Shown: positions 7,691-15,922, counted from the first letter of the stretch. The stretch is DNA of 64,000 nucleotides from Pseudomonas putida (GCF_028682475.1 NZ_JANHLE010000001.1:186001-250000), one strand, 5' to 3'. Notes: a model not told the origin generated them from the sequence alone. Made by a program: numbers and translations.

Positions 7691-10600
7691 TCACTCCCAC
7701 ATACCGGTGCTGTTCATGTAGTTCAGGCTGTAGACATACGGACCATTCAACCTCCCCACCGCCGTACGCTCGACATTGTTTGCGTCGTAAACATAAAGCC
7801 CTCCGTTGTTCAGCAAGGTCGAGCCGTTGGCGTCCTGTCCGCGCACAGTGAACGTACCGTTGACCATGTTCATCTCAATCAGCGGGCGCCCTTGCGAATC
7901 GACCGCCTGCGAACGTAGCGTCATGCCAAGGATGATTTGCTGGATGAAAGCCGTATTGATGAACGCCTGGTTGAGAAAGAGCTGCCCGTTCTGAAACACG
8001 AACAAGTTGCTCTCATCACCATCGATACCGTTGATGATCGCCACACGCTGTGCCGACAGCAGGATCTCACCGATCTCTCCATTACTACCCTGGATAATCC
8101 CGGTGGCCACCTTCTTACCGTTGACGTTGGTCTCGGTCTTCCATGAAGAGATTGCGGATACTCTCCCATCAAGCCCAACGACAACTTCGTCCATTCGCTG
8201 AACAGATGCGTTGGTCTGCCCAATCTTTGCGTTCAGAGTCTCCGTGCTGCGAGCCAGCGCCTCTGTCTCGGTGGTCCGAACCTTCTGCTCCCTAGCGATA
8301 GCTGCCGTCGATTCCCAAAGCTTCAGGGCGCCAGCGAGATCGCCTTCTGCACCATCATCGCGCGACGAGGCGCGTAGGGCCTGCACGCTTTCGGCCGTAG
8401 AGGTGACCTTGCCGTCAACCTCCTCGATTTTGACTTTGTTGGTCTGCACCTGCTGGGCCAAGCCGTTGGCCGCCTCAATGGACTGCCCCGCGTCGATCCA
8501 GAACGCCACGTTGGGCGGTGCGTTAGCGCCACCCGGGTCAGCCGGCACGTCGCGGGCCGCCTGATAGATCCGCTCATCGACGACGACCATCTGGTCCTTG
8601 GTGTAGGCCTGGTCCGGGTTGTACGCCTTCAGGCCGTCCAGCATGTCGATCTGGTCCTGTAACCCGTCGATCTCCCTCCCAAGTTCGGGGCCAAGATGCC
8701 CCTTCTCGATCTGCCCGGCGATCATCTCGAGAATCGGCGAAGCATCTGTGCTGGATATTCCCTGCACCGCATTCGGCGACACTGGAAACCACGGCCCGAT
8801 GTTGCCGGTGCGATCCACCAGGCGTGCCCAGAAGAAGAACGACACACCAGCAGCCAGACCCTGCAGCTTGTAGTCGCTCTGCGGGTAGGCCAGATCGGTG
8901 AGCTTTGTGGCAGCCTCCAGGCTGTTGCTCGGGCTGTACCAAATTTCCGTGCGCTGGGTGTCCTCGGCGCCAGCAGGGAAGCCCCACTTCAGGCCAATGG
9001 CAAAGAGTTCGCTGGTGGCCGTGAGGAACGTCACCGCCGGTGGCAGGCCAGCCTTACCGGTAAGCTGGGTGAGGTTCGAACTCTTCCACACCGACGAGAT
9101 GTCGAAGGCGCTCACCGCCCGCACCCGGGCCAGGTACGCGCCGGCGTAAATCCCGGTCACATCGACTGAAGTCGACCCGGCGCGCTGCAGCTTGATCCAG
9201 TTGCCGTTGTCCTTGCGCCACTCCACGTCGTAGGCCACAGCGCCGTTCACGGCTGGCCAGGCGATAGTCATGGTGCTGACCGCGATACCCTGGTCCACGG
9301 CGTAGTTCGAGGTCAGGGTCACGCTCACCGGTGGCGGAACGACGGTGATCGGGATCACGCTGATCGGCCGCTCTTCCAGGCGGGCGCCGGTATCGATGTG
9401 GGCGAACTTACTTGGGTTGAACTCGAGCGCAGTGATCTCGTAGTCACCCTCGGTGGTGCGCGCCGTCCTGAGCACGCGGAACAGCTGGATAGCTAGATCG
9501 TCTGCATCGATTGCCCACTGCAGCTCTGGTTCCGGCGCCACGCTATAGGCCGTGGTTACCGTAACCGCACGGCCATTGACCGACGCGACAGTGCGGCCCT
9601 GGGCACGACCGTTGGGCAGGTTGATGATTAGGCGGTCGCCGGCCTTGATCTGCGTATCGCGGTCAAGTGTGACGACTCTGCCCGCTGCAGCGGCAATTCG
9701 GCCTCCGTTCGGGCGCCCTGCGATCAACTCATCAGCCACAGGAATCACGTAACCAGGCAGCGGAATGCGCCCCTCCATGCCAGTCCTGAAGGTCACAGTG
9801 CGGTCTTGATCGTTGCTGAGCAGAATCCACTTACCCCGGCGCTGGGCTTCTGATGCCCGGGTGCAACCGATGGCCGAGATCTCGATCGGCCGATCACGGT
9901 ACCGGCGCTGCAGGGCCAAGTCGGTGACCGGGATTACGTCGGTGTCGTAGTTGTTGGCCGGGTTGTCGTAGCTAACCAGGGCCCGGCTGTAGTGGGTGTT
10001 CTTCTCAGCGCCACCATAGGTGAACTCGCCGTCGATCACGTTGGATCGGGTGAAGACATAGTCGATGTCCTGCGAGCGCGGCATGTCGGCCTGCATGAAC
10101 AGCGAACCCTGGGCCCAATAGACCATGCCCCGGTAGATCGCCGACAGGTCGCGCAGCAGCGTCCAGGCCTCGGCCCGGCCTTGCAGGTTCATATCGCACA
10201 GGAACCGCGGTTCCTGACCACCAATGCCGTCGGGTACCAACTGGTCGCAGTACTGAGCGATCCGGTACATCTCCCACTTGTCGACCATCCAGGGCTTGAT
10301 GCGCTTGCCCAGACCAAAGCGATCCTCGACACACAGACCATAGGTTACGAATGCTGGATTATTGGTCCAGGCCTGCTTGAAGGTGCCATCCCAAACGCCG
10401 GTGTAGGTCCGGGTCAACGGATCATAGTTAGCCGGTACCGGCCACCTCCGGGCCTTGCACTTGACCGTGACGGCGGGGATGTTCTGGAACTGCTGGGCGT
10501 CGAACTCGATGTAAAGTAACGCGGTGTTCGGGTAACGCAGCTTGCGGTCAATGATCTCGGTGTAGCCGGCGATGGTCATCGTGTCGGCGACGGTGCCCGA

Positions 10601-11203
10601 GTTCTGGTTCGGGGTGATCCGCCGGACGCGGATCATCCAGCCGCTGGTGGCTTTCGGCAGGTCCACGCGCACAGAGCGTTGGTAACCGTTGGTGGTCTTA
10701 CCATCCACCGCGCCCAGCTGCACCTGCTGATAGGCGCCGCCGTCGGTGGCGACATCAATGGCATACTCGATGCGGTAGCCATTGGTGTTACCGCTACGGT
10801 CTTGACTGGCCAAGCGCGGCCAGCTGAAGCGCAAGCGCACTGCAGATAGCTGGATGTTGCTGAGCGCCCGGGACCACGGGTTATCGCTGCGCAACTCGAC
10901 GTTAACTGTGGTCTCGTTCTCGATCGCTGGGATACCCGGAATATAGGCCTGCTCAATGCTGCCGGGCCGCCAGTCCCACTTCACATTCGGGAAATTGATG
11001 TTGCCACTGGAGTCCTGAATGGGCGTGTTGTCGAGGTAGATATCCTTGGCGTTCGGCGTGCCTTCAAACTCCCCTTCACCCACTGCAATCAGGATCTTCG
11101 CCAAGTTCGTCGACTGCAGGCTGTCCGGCGCTTCGGTCGGCTGCTTCGGTTTGCTCCCGCCGCCCTTGGCGCCTTGGATATCCAGGTATTGTGCTGCGCC
11201 CAT
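7691..11203 (-). CDS. J: Host specificity protein J (tail tip)
   Basis: The 1170-residue protein matches lambda gpJ in order and content. An N-terminal 'LDIQGAKGGGSKPK' leads into 'DSLQSTNLAKILIAVGEGE', followed by a large tip domain containing 'DRFGLG', 'DMNLQGRAEAWTLLRDLSAIYRGMVYW' and 'RGKWILL'. Fibronectin-III-like repeats lie around residues 640-840, then a long helical segment (870-1010) and a C-terminal beta domain. gpJ forms the tail tip and makes the receptor contact that precedes DNA ejection. It is preceded by a hairpin and GGAGGAAAGC. Confidence 0.95.
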   Translation of the reverse strand: MGAAQYLDIQGAKGGGSKPKQPTEAPDSLQSTNLAKILIAVGEGEFEGTPNAKDIYLDNTPIQDSSGNINFPNVKWDWRPGSIEQAYIPGIPAIENETTVNVELRSDNPWSRALSNIQLSAVRLRFSWPRLASQDRSGNTNGYRIEYAIDVATDGGAYQQVQLGAVDGKTTNGYQRSVRVDLPKATSGWMIRVRRITPNQNSGTVADTMTIAGYTEIIDRKLRYPNTALLYIEFDAQQFQNIPAVTVKCKARRWPVPANYDPLTRTYTGVWDGTFKQAWTNNPAFVTYGLCVEDRFGLGKRIKPWMVDKWEMYRIAQYCDQLVPDGIGGQEPRFLCDMNLQGRAEAWTLLRDLSAIYRGMVYWAQGSLFMQADMPRSQDIDYVFTRSNVIDGEFTYGGAEKNTHYSRALVSYDNPANNYDTDVIPVTDLALQRRYRDRPIEISAIGCTRASEAQRRGKWILLSNDQDRTVTFRTGMEGRIPLPGYVIPVADELIAGRPNGGRIAAAAGRVVTLDRDTQIKAGDRLIINLPNGRAQGRTVASVNGRAVTVTTAYSVAPEPELQWAIDADDLAIQLFRVLRTARTTEGDYEITALEFNPSKFAHIDTGARLEERPISVIPITVVPPPVSVTLTSNYAVDQGIAVSTMTIAWPAVNGAVAYDVEWRKDNGNWIKLQRAGSTSVDVTGIYAGAYLARVRAVSAFDISSVWKSSNLTQLTGKAGLPPAVTFLTATSELFAIGLKWGFPAGAEDTQRTEIWYSPSNSLEAATKLTDLAYPQSDYKLQGLAAGVSFFFWARLVDRTGNIGPWFPVSPNAVQGISSTDASPILEMIAGQIEKGHLGPELGREIDGLQDQIDMLDGLKAYNPDQAYTKDQMVVVDERIYQAARDVPADPGGANAPPNVAFWIDAGQSIEAANGLAQQVQTNKVKIEEVDGKVTSTAESVQALRASSRDDGAEGDLAGALKLWESTAAIAREQKVRTTETEALARSTETLNAKIGQTNASVQRMDEVVVGLDGRVSAISSWKTETNVNGKKVATGIIQGSNGEIGEILLSAQRVAIINGIDGDESNLFVFQNGQLFLNQAFINTAFIQQIILGMTLRSQAVDSQGRPLIEMNMVNGTFTVRGQDANGSTLLNNGGLYVYDANNVERTAVGRLNGPYVYSLNYMNSTGMWE

Positions 11204-11220
11204 GCTTTCCTCCAGGCAAT

Positions 11221-11240
11221 AAAAAACCGCCCGAAGGCGG
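11221..11240 (-). terminator. Hairpin upstream of gpJ
   Basis: CCGCC-CGAA-GGCGG followed on the minus strand by a T-rich run. It lies between gpI and gpJ, directly before the J ribosome-binding site. It is almost the same as the hairpin before gpI (11862-11882), including the AATAAAAA flank and the adjacent SD, so the two look like copies of one element. Confidence 0.7.
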
Positions 11241-11259
11241 CCTGCTCTACTCGTTCACG

Positions 11260-11844
11260 CTATGTCTTGTCCTCGGCGTAGATTGATGCCGAGATGATCG
11301 CACCGCCCCACCGGCGCTCACCGATGCAGATCGGCACCGGGTTACCGCTGGCAGTGGTGTTCTTGGCGCTGCCGAAGGCGTAGGACGGTAAGTTTTCTGG
11401 CGCTGCGCTTTGTGACAGACCTTTGGCCTGGGGGCTCAGCATCTGGATTACCCCGCCAGCGACCATAGCCACACCAGCAGGCGCTAAGGCTGGAAACCAG
11501 ATACTTGCAACCAACAGAACCGCACCGACGATTGTCTGGAGAACGCCGCCGCGTTTACTACCTTCAACAACTGGGACTATCCGGACCTCCCTGGTACCAG
11601 CCAGGTCAAAGCCCTTAGCCCCGGTGTTTTTCCCATTCCGAAAGATCGCAAACCTCATCCCCAAACCATCGAGCCTTCGGATCTCCTCTTCGAACCCTTC
11701 AAGCGTGCTCTTCAGGGCTTTAAAGACCTCCCAGGATCGACCAGAGTCGAGCAGGCGTCGGTGCAGCCGGCCAAACTTTCTCGCCAGCGAGCCGGACAGC
11801 TTGATGGTGGTCATGGATTCATAGTGCGCTGCAGTCGTCGCCAT
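11260..11844 (-). CDS. I: Tail assembly protein I
   Basis: The 194-residue protein has the gpI layout: a conserved N-terminal 'MTTIKLSGSLARKFGR' (about residues 11-26), then a central hydrophobic Gly/Ala segment ('VGAVLLVASIWFPALAPAGVAMVAGGVIQML'). It ends in the 'SYAFGSAKNTTASGNPVPICIGERRWGGAIISASI' motif shared by gpI proteins. gpI acts with K and J to make the tail tip and is absent from the virion in lambda. GGAGAAAAGT precedes the ATG. K is 4 kb upstream rather than adjacent. Confidence 0.92.
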   Translation of the reverse strand: MATTAAHYESMTTIKLSGSLARKFGRLHRRLLDSGRSWEVFKALKSTLEGFEEEIRRLDGLGMRFAIFRNGKNTGAKGFDLAGTREVRIVPVVEGSKRGGVLQTIVGAVLLVASIWFPALAPAGVAMVAGGVIQMLSPQAKGLSQSAAPENLPSYAFGSAKNTTASGNPVPICIGERRWGGAIISASIYAEDKT

Positions 11845-11861
11845 ACTTTTCTCCGGGCAAT

Positions 11862-11882
11862 AAAAAGCCGCCCGAAGGCGGC
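11862..11882 (-). terminator. Hairpin upstream of gpI
   Basis: GCCGCC-CGAA-GGCGGC followed by CTTTTTATT on the minus strand. It separates the immunity cargo (11897-15746) from gpI, and could end transcripts from the cargo's own promoters while late antiterminated transcription reads through. Confidence 0.7.
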
Positions 11883-11896
11883 TATAGAAAATCTTC

Positions 11897-12241
11897 TTAG
11901 AGGCAGGATCGAACGGCCGCCTCTATTCCGCTGCGACCTGGCATTGCAGACCACGCCATTCGCTGCCGAAGGGTAACTGAGCTGCCCGAAGCGGTCCTCC
12001 TGATATCGAGTAATTCGTCGGCCATGTTATTACCCGCTACCCACAGTCGATAACCATCCTCTGTTTCGGCCATCGAAGCGTCTGTGCGAGACGCCTGCCA
12101 TTTAGGGAAAACGCATAGCGCGTACCGCTTTGGATCTTTCGCAGTGCTGGAAGCGATGCTCGGCTTGTTCTGCTCCAGGTCAGCAGTAGACACACACCCC
12201 GCCAGCAACGCCAGCCCGGCAACCAAAATCAGCGCTCTCAT
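11897..12241 (-). CDS. Small prophage lipoprotein
   Basis: The 114-residue protein starts MRALILVAGLALLAGC, a signal peptide with lipobox LAGC (Cys 16). The mature part has two more cysteines (42 and 113) that could pair. It overlaps the stop of the superinfection-immunity-like gene (ATGA), so the two are likely co-expressed. Both map to the envelope, which fits exclusion of superinfecting phage, but the lipoprotein itself is not one I recognise. Confidence 0.7.
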   Translation of the reverse strand: MRALILVAGLALLAGCVSTADLEQNKPSIASSTAKDPKRYALCVFPKWQASRTDASMAETEDGYRLWVAGNNMADELLDIRRTASGSSVTLRQRMAWSAMPGRSGIEAAVRSCL

Positions 12242-12711
12242 ATAGCGCCTCCGGTAGGTTCGGAAAGATTACTACCGCAATGCTTGCACTTAATGGCAAC
12301 GGCAAGAATCTCCTCACCACAGAGCGGACAGTCTTTCTTAGGTTTCGCAACGCTCGAAACATCTGATTCAGCAACAGGTTTGGAACGAGGAATGCCGGAT
12401 GCCTCAGCGAACTCCACTGGTGTCGGCCTCTTGAACGCCCATACCAAGGCAGCCACCCAGCCAAGAAGACTCCACCCCAGGAAGAAATTGACTGCGGCGA
12501 TCGCCGGTAGATTGTTGCTCTTGCGCAGCCACGCCTCAATCGTTGGAAGCATGTAGAAAGCTGGGATGAACACTATCCCGCTAAACACAACTAAATTGCC
12601 GAATGCATTGAGTCCGCCGCGCTCCATCCCCATCGAGTAGCTATAGAAGGCGAGAAACCCCAAAACGACTAGCCTGACGACGAACATCTGAACTCCTTGC
12701 TCAAGGGTCAT
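12238..12711 (-). CDS. Superinfection-immunity-like membrane protein with zinc ribbon
   Basis: The 157-residue protein has three or four membrane spans (about 10-28, 35-57, 70-92). The third carries 'AAVNFFLGWSLLGWVAALVWAF', the signature of the T4 Imm-like superinfection immunity family, which blocks DNA entry of later phages at the inner membrane. A C-terminal cytoplasmic zinc ribbon (CPLCGEEILAVAIKCKHCG, about 128-146) is an added domain. It is coupled to the following lipoprotein gene. Family assignment is from the motif; the blocked phages are unknown. Confidence 0.78.
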   Translation of the reverse strand: MTLEQGVQMFVVRLVVLGFLAFYSYSMGMERGGLNAFGNLVVFSGIVFIPAFYMLPTIEAWLRKSNNLPAIAAVNFFLGWSLLGWVAALVWAFKRPTPVEFAEASGIPRSKPVAESDVSSVAKPKKDCPLCGEEILAVAIKCKHCGSNLSEPTGGAI

Positions 12712-12776
12712 GGCTCATCCATGACTGGTGACGGGATGCTATCACCATCCGAATCAGCTACAAAAATAGCAGCGCC

Positions 12777-12797
12777 AAAACCCCGCATGGGCGGGGT
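12777..12797 (-). terminator. Terminator after the KilA-N gene
   Basis: CCCCGC-ATGG-GCGGGG followed on the minus strand by TTTT. It lies 46 bases after the KilA-N stop and ends the arc-ant-kilA-N transcript before the superinfection-immunity pair, which then needs its own promoter or readthrough. Confidence 0.7.
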
Positions 12798-12843
12798 GGA
12801 AGCATGGCAGGTGTTTAATTGTGGCTCAGGATCACTTTTAAAA

Positions 12844-13650
12844 TTACCGAGTGACACCGCCAGCAATTACCGCTGGAGTAGCAGACCGAAGCTTTTCAGC
12901 AAGCCGAGCGAGCATTTCTTGCACTGACTCCTTCCAGAGGAGCTGCTGAACAGGCTTCCCGTCGCTATGTTTCTTTCCGGTGTCGGTGATGACCGCAAAC
13001 AGCTTGCCGTCGGGCGTAACTTCCCAGCGTTTCTGGCCGGGCTTATAGATCACCTGATGCTGAAGGCCGCATTCGGCCAGCAGTTTATTCATGCTGATCG
13101 CGCTCATGCCAAACTTTGCTCCAAGCTCAGTCGGCGTGAAGTTCAGTTCCTGTGATTCGTTTACCAGGCGCTTCACACCGGCCATTTCCATCAGGTCGAT
13201 TCCAATAGCTGAGCGGACCATGCTGTTGGCACTCAATAGGGCCTGATTACCTTCCAGGCCGAAGCTTTCCGCGATTCGCTTGGCTGCGTCTAGGTTGTCG
13301 GCAGCAATTGGAAGCCGTCTCTCCTGCGGGATGCTAGCGTCATTGGCAGCTTCTGAATCGAATGTGCGGATCACATGCAGACTGAAGGTTGGGCTAACCC
13401 ACATCGCATAGGCGTAGACCACCTCCTTGCAAGCATAAGTCCCAGGCGAACGGCCACCCCGAACAATCCTCAAAGCAGGAATTCCTGCTTTGCCAATTTC
13501 CTCAATCAGCTCTTGAGCCTGCTGATTCTCGGTCCACAGCGATGGCTTGTGTCGATTCTCGCCACCTGCAGCCTTATGGAAGTCGTTCAGACTGAAGCGG
13601 CCGTCCTGGTCTTGATGGATCTCGATACCTGCGATCATCAGCGCACTCAT
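12844..13650 (-). CDS. KilA-N domain protein
   Basis: The 268-residue protein begins 'MSALMIAGIEIHQDQDGRFSLNDFHKAAGGENRHKP', a clear KilA-N DNA-binding domain with 'YACKEVVYAYAMWVSPTFSLHVIRTFD'. Its C-terminal half ('LIDMEMAGVKRLVNES...FTPTELGAKFGMSAISMNKLLAECGLQ') has a helix-turn-helix. Such proteins act as phage antirepressors or regulators. The ATG at 13650 overlaps the ant stop (ATGA), so it is the third gene of the arc-ant unit. Confidence 0.82.
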   Translation of the reverse strand: MSALMIAGIEIHQDQDGRFSLNDFHKAAGGENRHKPSLWTENQQAQELIEEIGKAGIPALRIVRGGRSPGTYACKEVVYAYAMWVSPTFSLHVIRTFDSEAANDASIPQERRLPIAADNLDAAKRIAESFGLEGNQALLSANSMVRSAIGIDLMEMAGVKRLVNESQELNFTPTELGAKFGMSAISMNKLLAECGLQHQVIYKPGQKRWEVTPDGKLFAVITDTGKKHSDGKPVQQLLWKESVQEMLARLAEKLRSATPAVIAGGVTR

Positions 13651-14660
13651 GCTGCTGCCCTCCCCTGGGGTGCATCCACCGCATAACGCTGGGGTTCTTC
13701 GACGACACGCCCCATCCCAGTCACGAACGAAGTGATTTCGCGCAGCTTGTTGCGATAGGTGCGAAGCTCCCACCAGGCGCCGCGTATGTCGAACCCGGCC
13801 TTTTCAAGTTCCCATAGCAGGCTTTCCAGCGGAGTGCGTACATCACGACTGTCACGGAGGTCTTGAAGCGTGACGTCCAGCCATGCCTGCTTGTCGTTCC
13901 GCACGGTCAGCATTCCATCGCGCAGAGCTGCCAAGGCTTCAATCGGATAGTGAATGTTCAGCGGAAGCTGAAGCAGTGGCGGCTCCTTGGCTATGAACTC
14001 GCCCTCCAGCACGCTGTAGGCCGCGATGAAGTTGCAAGCGGCTTCGAACTGGCCAGCTGGGATCAGTTCGGTGCGCGGCACATTGAAGCGGGTATGCAGA
14101 CGATTGTGCATGGTCAGCGCGAAGCTTTGACGTTTGTCTGCTGCTACAGCCTTCCCCTTGTCCCTGATGAGGCCCTTAATGACGCTCAACTCGCTCATGC
14201 CGATCAGCTCGTCTATGAGGGTTGGCATTTTGACCCGGGTATCCTCGTAGCGACCTTGCTTACGGATCGCAGGCAAGACCTCTGCTGTGACCCATTTCTT
14301 AAAGCGTTTGGCCTCGTGCTTGCGACTGCGCAGGATAGCCGAGTACAGACCGGACTCGTTGATAGCCAGCATTTCCTGGGCTCCACCAAGGGTACTCACA
14401 ATTTGAGTACCCTTTTCGTCCTCGTCGAGATTGCGGCACATATTGAAAGAGTCGCGGTACTGCAGGGCGGTCGAAATGTCGGCAGCGACGAACCATGGCT
14501 CACCATCCACCAGAAGAGTGCGAACCTGCTGCTTGCCGAAATTGAACGGGATTACGTTTGTGCTATTATTCGCCATAACGTTGTTTTCCTGAATGTTAAC
14601 CGCGTTGATATCCAAAGCCCTGGTCGCTGCAACGACTGGGGCTTTTTCATTTGCGCTCAT
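13647..14660 (-). CDS. ant: BRO-family antirepressor (Ant-like)
   Basis: The protein has up to 337 residues. A BRO-N domain ('VIPFNFGKQQVRTLLVDGEPWFVAADISTALQY...LYSAILRSRKHEAKRFKKWVTAEVLPAIRKQGRYE') is followed by a second domain with 'LHTRFNVPRTELIPAGQFEAACNFI', typical of P22-type antirepressors. It should inactivate phage repressors when expressed. I start at the ATG at 14660, which overlaps the arc-like stop; an alternative ATG at 14576 (MANNSTN) also has a site (AGGAAA). It is controlled by the small repressor genes upstream. Confidence 0.85.
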   Translation of the reverse strand: MSANEKAPVVAATRALDINAVNIQENNVMANNSTNVIPFNFGKQQVRTLLVDGEPWFVAADISTALQYRDSFNMCRNLDEDEKGTQIVSTLGGAQEMLAINESGLYSAILRSRKHEAKRFKKWVTAEVLPAIRKQGRYEDTRVKMPTLIDELIGMSELSVIKGLIRDKGKAVAADKRQSFALTMHNRLHTRFNVPRTELIPAGQFEAACNFIAAYSVLEGEFIAKEPPLLQLPLNIHYPIEALAALRDGMLTVRNDKQAWLDVTLQDLRDSRDVRTPLESLLWELEKAGFDIRGAWWELRTYRNKLREITSFVTGMGRVVEEPQRYAVDAPQGRAAA

Positions 14661-14802
14661 TGGGGCTGACCTCTCCTTTGGCTTGTTTGATGATTTCGAC
14701 CAGTTGGGCATTCATGGATCGACCTTGCTCTTTTGCCTGCTGCTTGACCCAAACCATCAGATCTCCTGGAAAGCGTACTTGTGTTCTAGATAGTGCCTCC
14801 AT
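14647..14802 (-). CDS. Arc-like ribbon-helix-helix repressor
   Basis: A 51-residue ORF: 'MEALSRTQVRFPGDLMVWVKQQ', then 'AKEQGRSMNAQLVEIIKQAKGEV'. The beta strand (RTQVRFP) and two helices with the 'GRSMNAQLV' turn are those of the Arc/MetJ fold; P22 Arc is 53 residues. It sits first in the ant transcript and overlaps ant by 14 bases, exactly the P22 arc-ant arrangement. It should repress the divergent promoter region at 14791-14865. The start codon itself lies within the operator repeats. Confidence 0.85.
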   Translation of the reverse strand: MEALSRTQVRFPGDLMVWVKQQAKEQGRSMNAQLVEIIKQAKGEVSPNERK

Positions 14803-14865
14803 AGTGCCTCCTTAGTGACTCACCGTCACTATACGAACCAGCCCTCGTAGTGTCAACATAGTGAC
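14791..14865. promoter_or_regulatory. Divergent arc/mnt operator-promoter region
   Basis: Six TAGTG half sites cover this intergenic region. Three are direct at 14791, 14802 and 14813 (exactly 11 bp apart), one inverted at 14827-14831, and two direct at 14848 and 14859 (again 11 bp apart). TAGTGAC-N5-GTCACTA at 14813-14831 is a perfect palindrome. On the minus strand TTGACA (14851-14856) and TATAGT (14828-14833) with a 17-bp spacer form a near-consensus sigma-70 promoter for arc-ant, fully embedded in these sites. Confidence 0.85.
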
Positions 14866-15165
14866 ATGACTGACGATATATACCGCTCCCAATTTCGCCT
14901 CCCGTATCCGCTCTATGAGCAGTTGAAGGCGGCATCCGATGAAAACCGACGATCCGTGAACGCGGAGCTGGTTGCTCGCCTGGAGGCTAGCTTCAGCCCG
15001 CTGACAAACGTGGATAGGCCGCTGCATGGCATCTCAGTTTCGGAGGATGGCACCGAAAGGACCTTGTACTCTGGGCCGGCACCCAAGGAAATGTTCCGCA
15101 TCATCGGTGAATTGGCCGAACAGGTTCGGCTTCTCCGCGAGGAGCGCGAAGAACAGAAGAAGTAG
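14866..15165 (+). CDS. Mnt-like ribbon-helix-helix repressor
   Basis: A 99-residue protein starting 'MTDDIYRSQFRLPYPLYEQLKAASDENRRSVNAELVARLEAS', an Arc/Mnt DNA-binding domain. A C-terminal coiled coil ('FRIIGELAEQVRLLREEREEQ') matches the tetramerising tail of P22 Mnt. It is transcribed divergently from the arc-ant-like genes, as in P22 immI, and would keep ant off in the lysogen. The ATG overlaps the last TAGTG operator and has no Shine-Dalgarno site, so the mRNA may be leaderless or self-limited. A terminator follows. Confidence 0.85.
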   Translation: MTDDIYRSQFRLPYPLYEQLKAASDENRRSVNAELVARLEASFSPLTNVDRPLHGISVSEDGTERTLYSGPAPKEMFRIIGELAEQVRLLREEREEQKK

Positions 15166-15180
15166 GTTTGAGTTTTGAGA

Positions 15181-15203
15181 AGCCCGCCTCGGCGGGCTTT
15201 TTC
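15181..15203 (+). terminator. Terminator after mnt-like gene
   Basis: AGCCCGCC-TC-GGCGGGCT followed by TTTTC, 16 bases past the stop codon. Together with the minus-strand terminator at 15219-15243 it isolates the immunity locus from convergent transcription. Confidence 0.85.
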
Positions 15204-15218
15204 TTGCCCACCAGATGC

Positions 15219-15243
15219 AAAAAGCCCAGCGCGGGGCTGGGCT
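15219..15243 (-). terminator. Terminator after the small membrane-protein pair
   Basis: AGCCCAGC...GCTGGGCT followed on the minus strand by TTTTTG. It lies 15 bases beyond the stop of the 15258-15578 gene. Confidence 0.8.
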
Positions 15244-15257
15244 TCAGTTCTGATCGT

Positions 15258-15578
15258 CTAATCTGCGGTCGCAGTCTTTTTTAGGCCAGACGGTGAGCAC
15301 ACCTCGCCGCCCACGAACAGCAATCCCACACCGCCGGCAAGAGCAAGAGAACCTGTAGCAGCAGAAGTAGCCGTACGTAGCTCCTCAGAGAAAACTGCTC
15401 CTATCATCGCGTAGAACGGGAAGATAGATGCACCGTTCAACAGCGCCATCACGAGCTGCTCTGCTCGTAGCGATCGCTTGTGCACCAACTGCTGAATCGC
15501 ATTGACCACCACGCATGCGCCAGCAAGAATGATGGTCACCCCCTCAAAGCTGAGGGTCTGGCCTAGTACGGTGTACAC
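15258..15578 (-). CDS. Small multi-span membrane protein
   Basis: The 106-residue protein has three predicted membrane segments (about 10-27, 43-64, 74-90) and a basic loop ('HKRSLRAEQL') between the first two. It begins with a GTG directly after the stop of the previous gene. Size and topology would fit a holin or a superinfection-exclusion protein. It lies in the tail operon next to the immI-like cargo, which I think favours the second; neither is proven. Confidence 0.6.
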   Translation of the reverse strand: MYTVLGQTLSFEGVTIILAGACVVVNAIQQLVHKRSLRAEQLVMALLNGASIFPFYAMIGAVFSEELRTATSAATGSLALAGGVGLLFVGGEVCSPSGLKKTATAD

Positions 15579-15746
15579 TTAAACGATCGCAGTCAGCTTC
15601 ATCAGGGCAAGCGCGCCACCAGCACCCACGAACCCTGCTACGATTTCACCAGGAAAATTCACGCCGAAGAATGCATTAGCTGCAGCAACGCCAAGCAACG
15701 CACCCGAAAGCACCAGTCGCACGGTTTTGAAACTGAGCTTTTTCAT
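15579..15746 (-). CDS. Small two-span membrane protein
   Basis: The 55-residue protein 'MKKLSFKTVRLVLSGALLGVAA...' has two hydrophobic segments separated by 'NFPGE'. I chose the ATG at 15746 because AGGAG lies seven bases upstream; the longer reading from 15782 has none. It is coupled to the following membrane protein and may work with it. Function unknown. Confidence 0.6.
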   Translation of the reverse strand: MKKLSFKTVRLVLSGALLGVAAANAFFGVNFPGEIVAGFVGAGGALALMKLTAIV

Positions 15747-15922
15747 TCGCACTCCTATGCGGTTTGATCGATTACTGACCATTTAGCAGCCAGCTATATA
15801 CGCAAGTGTATAAGCATTGCTCATATTTGATCAATCGAACCACATGAGAAAACTGGCGTTTTGATTTCGCAAGCTGCGTCGTAACGACTGCATTCGCCGA
15901 CGCCCCCTGCGGCCTCGCCGCT

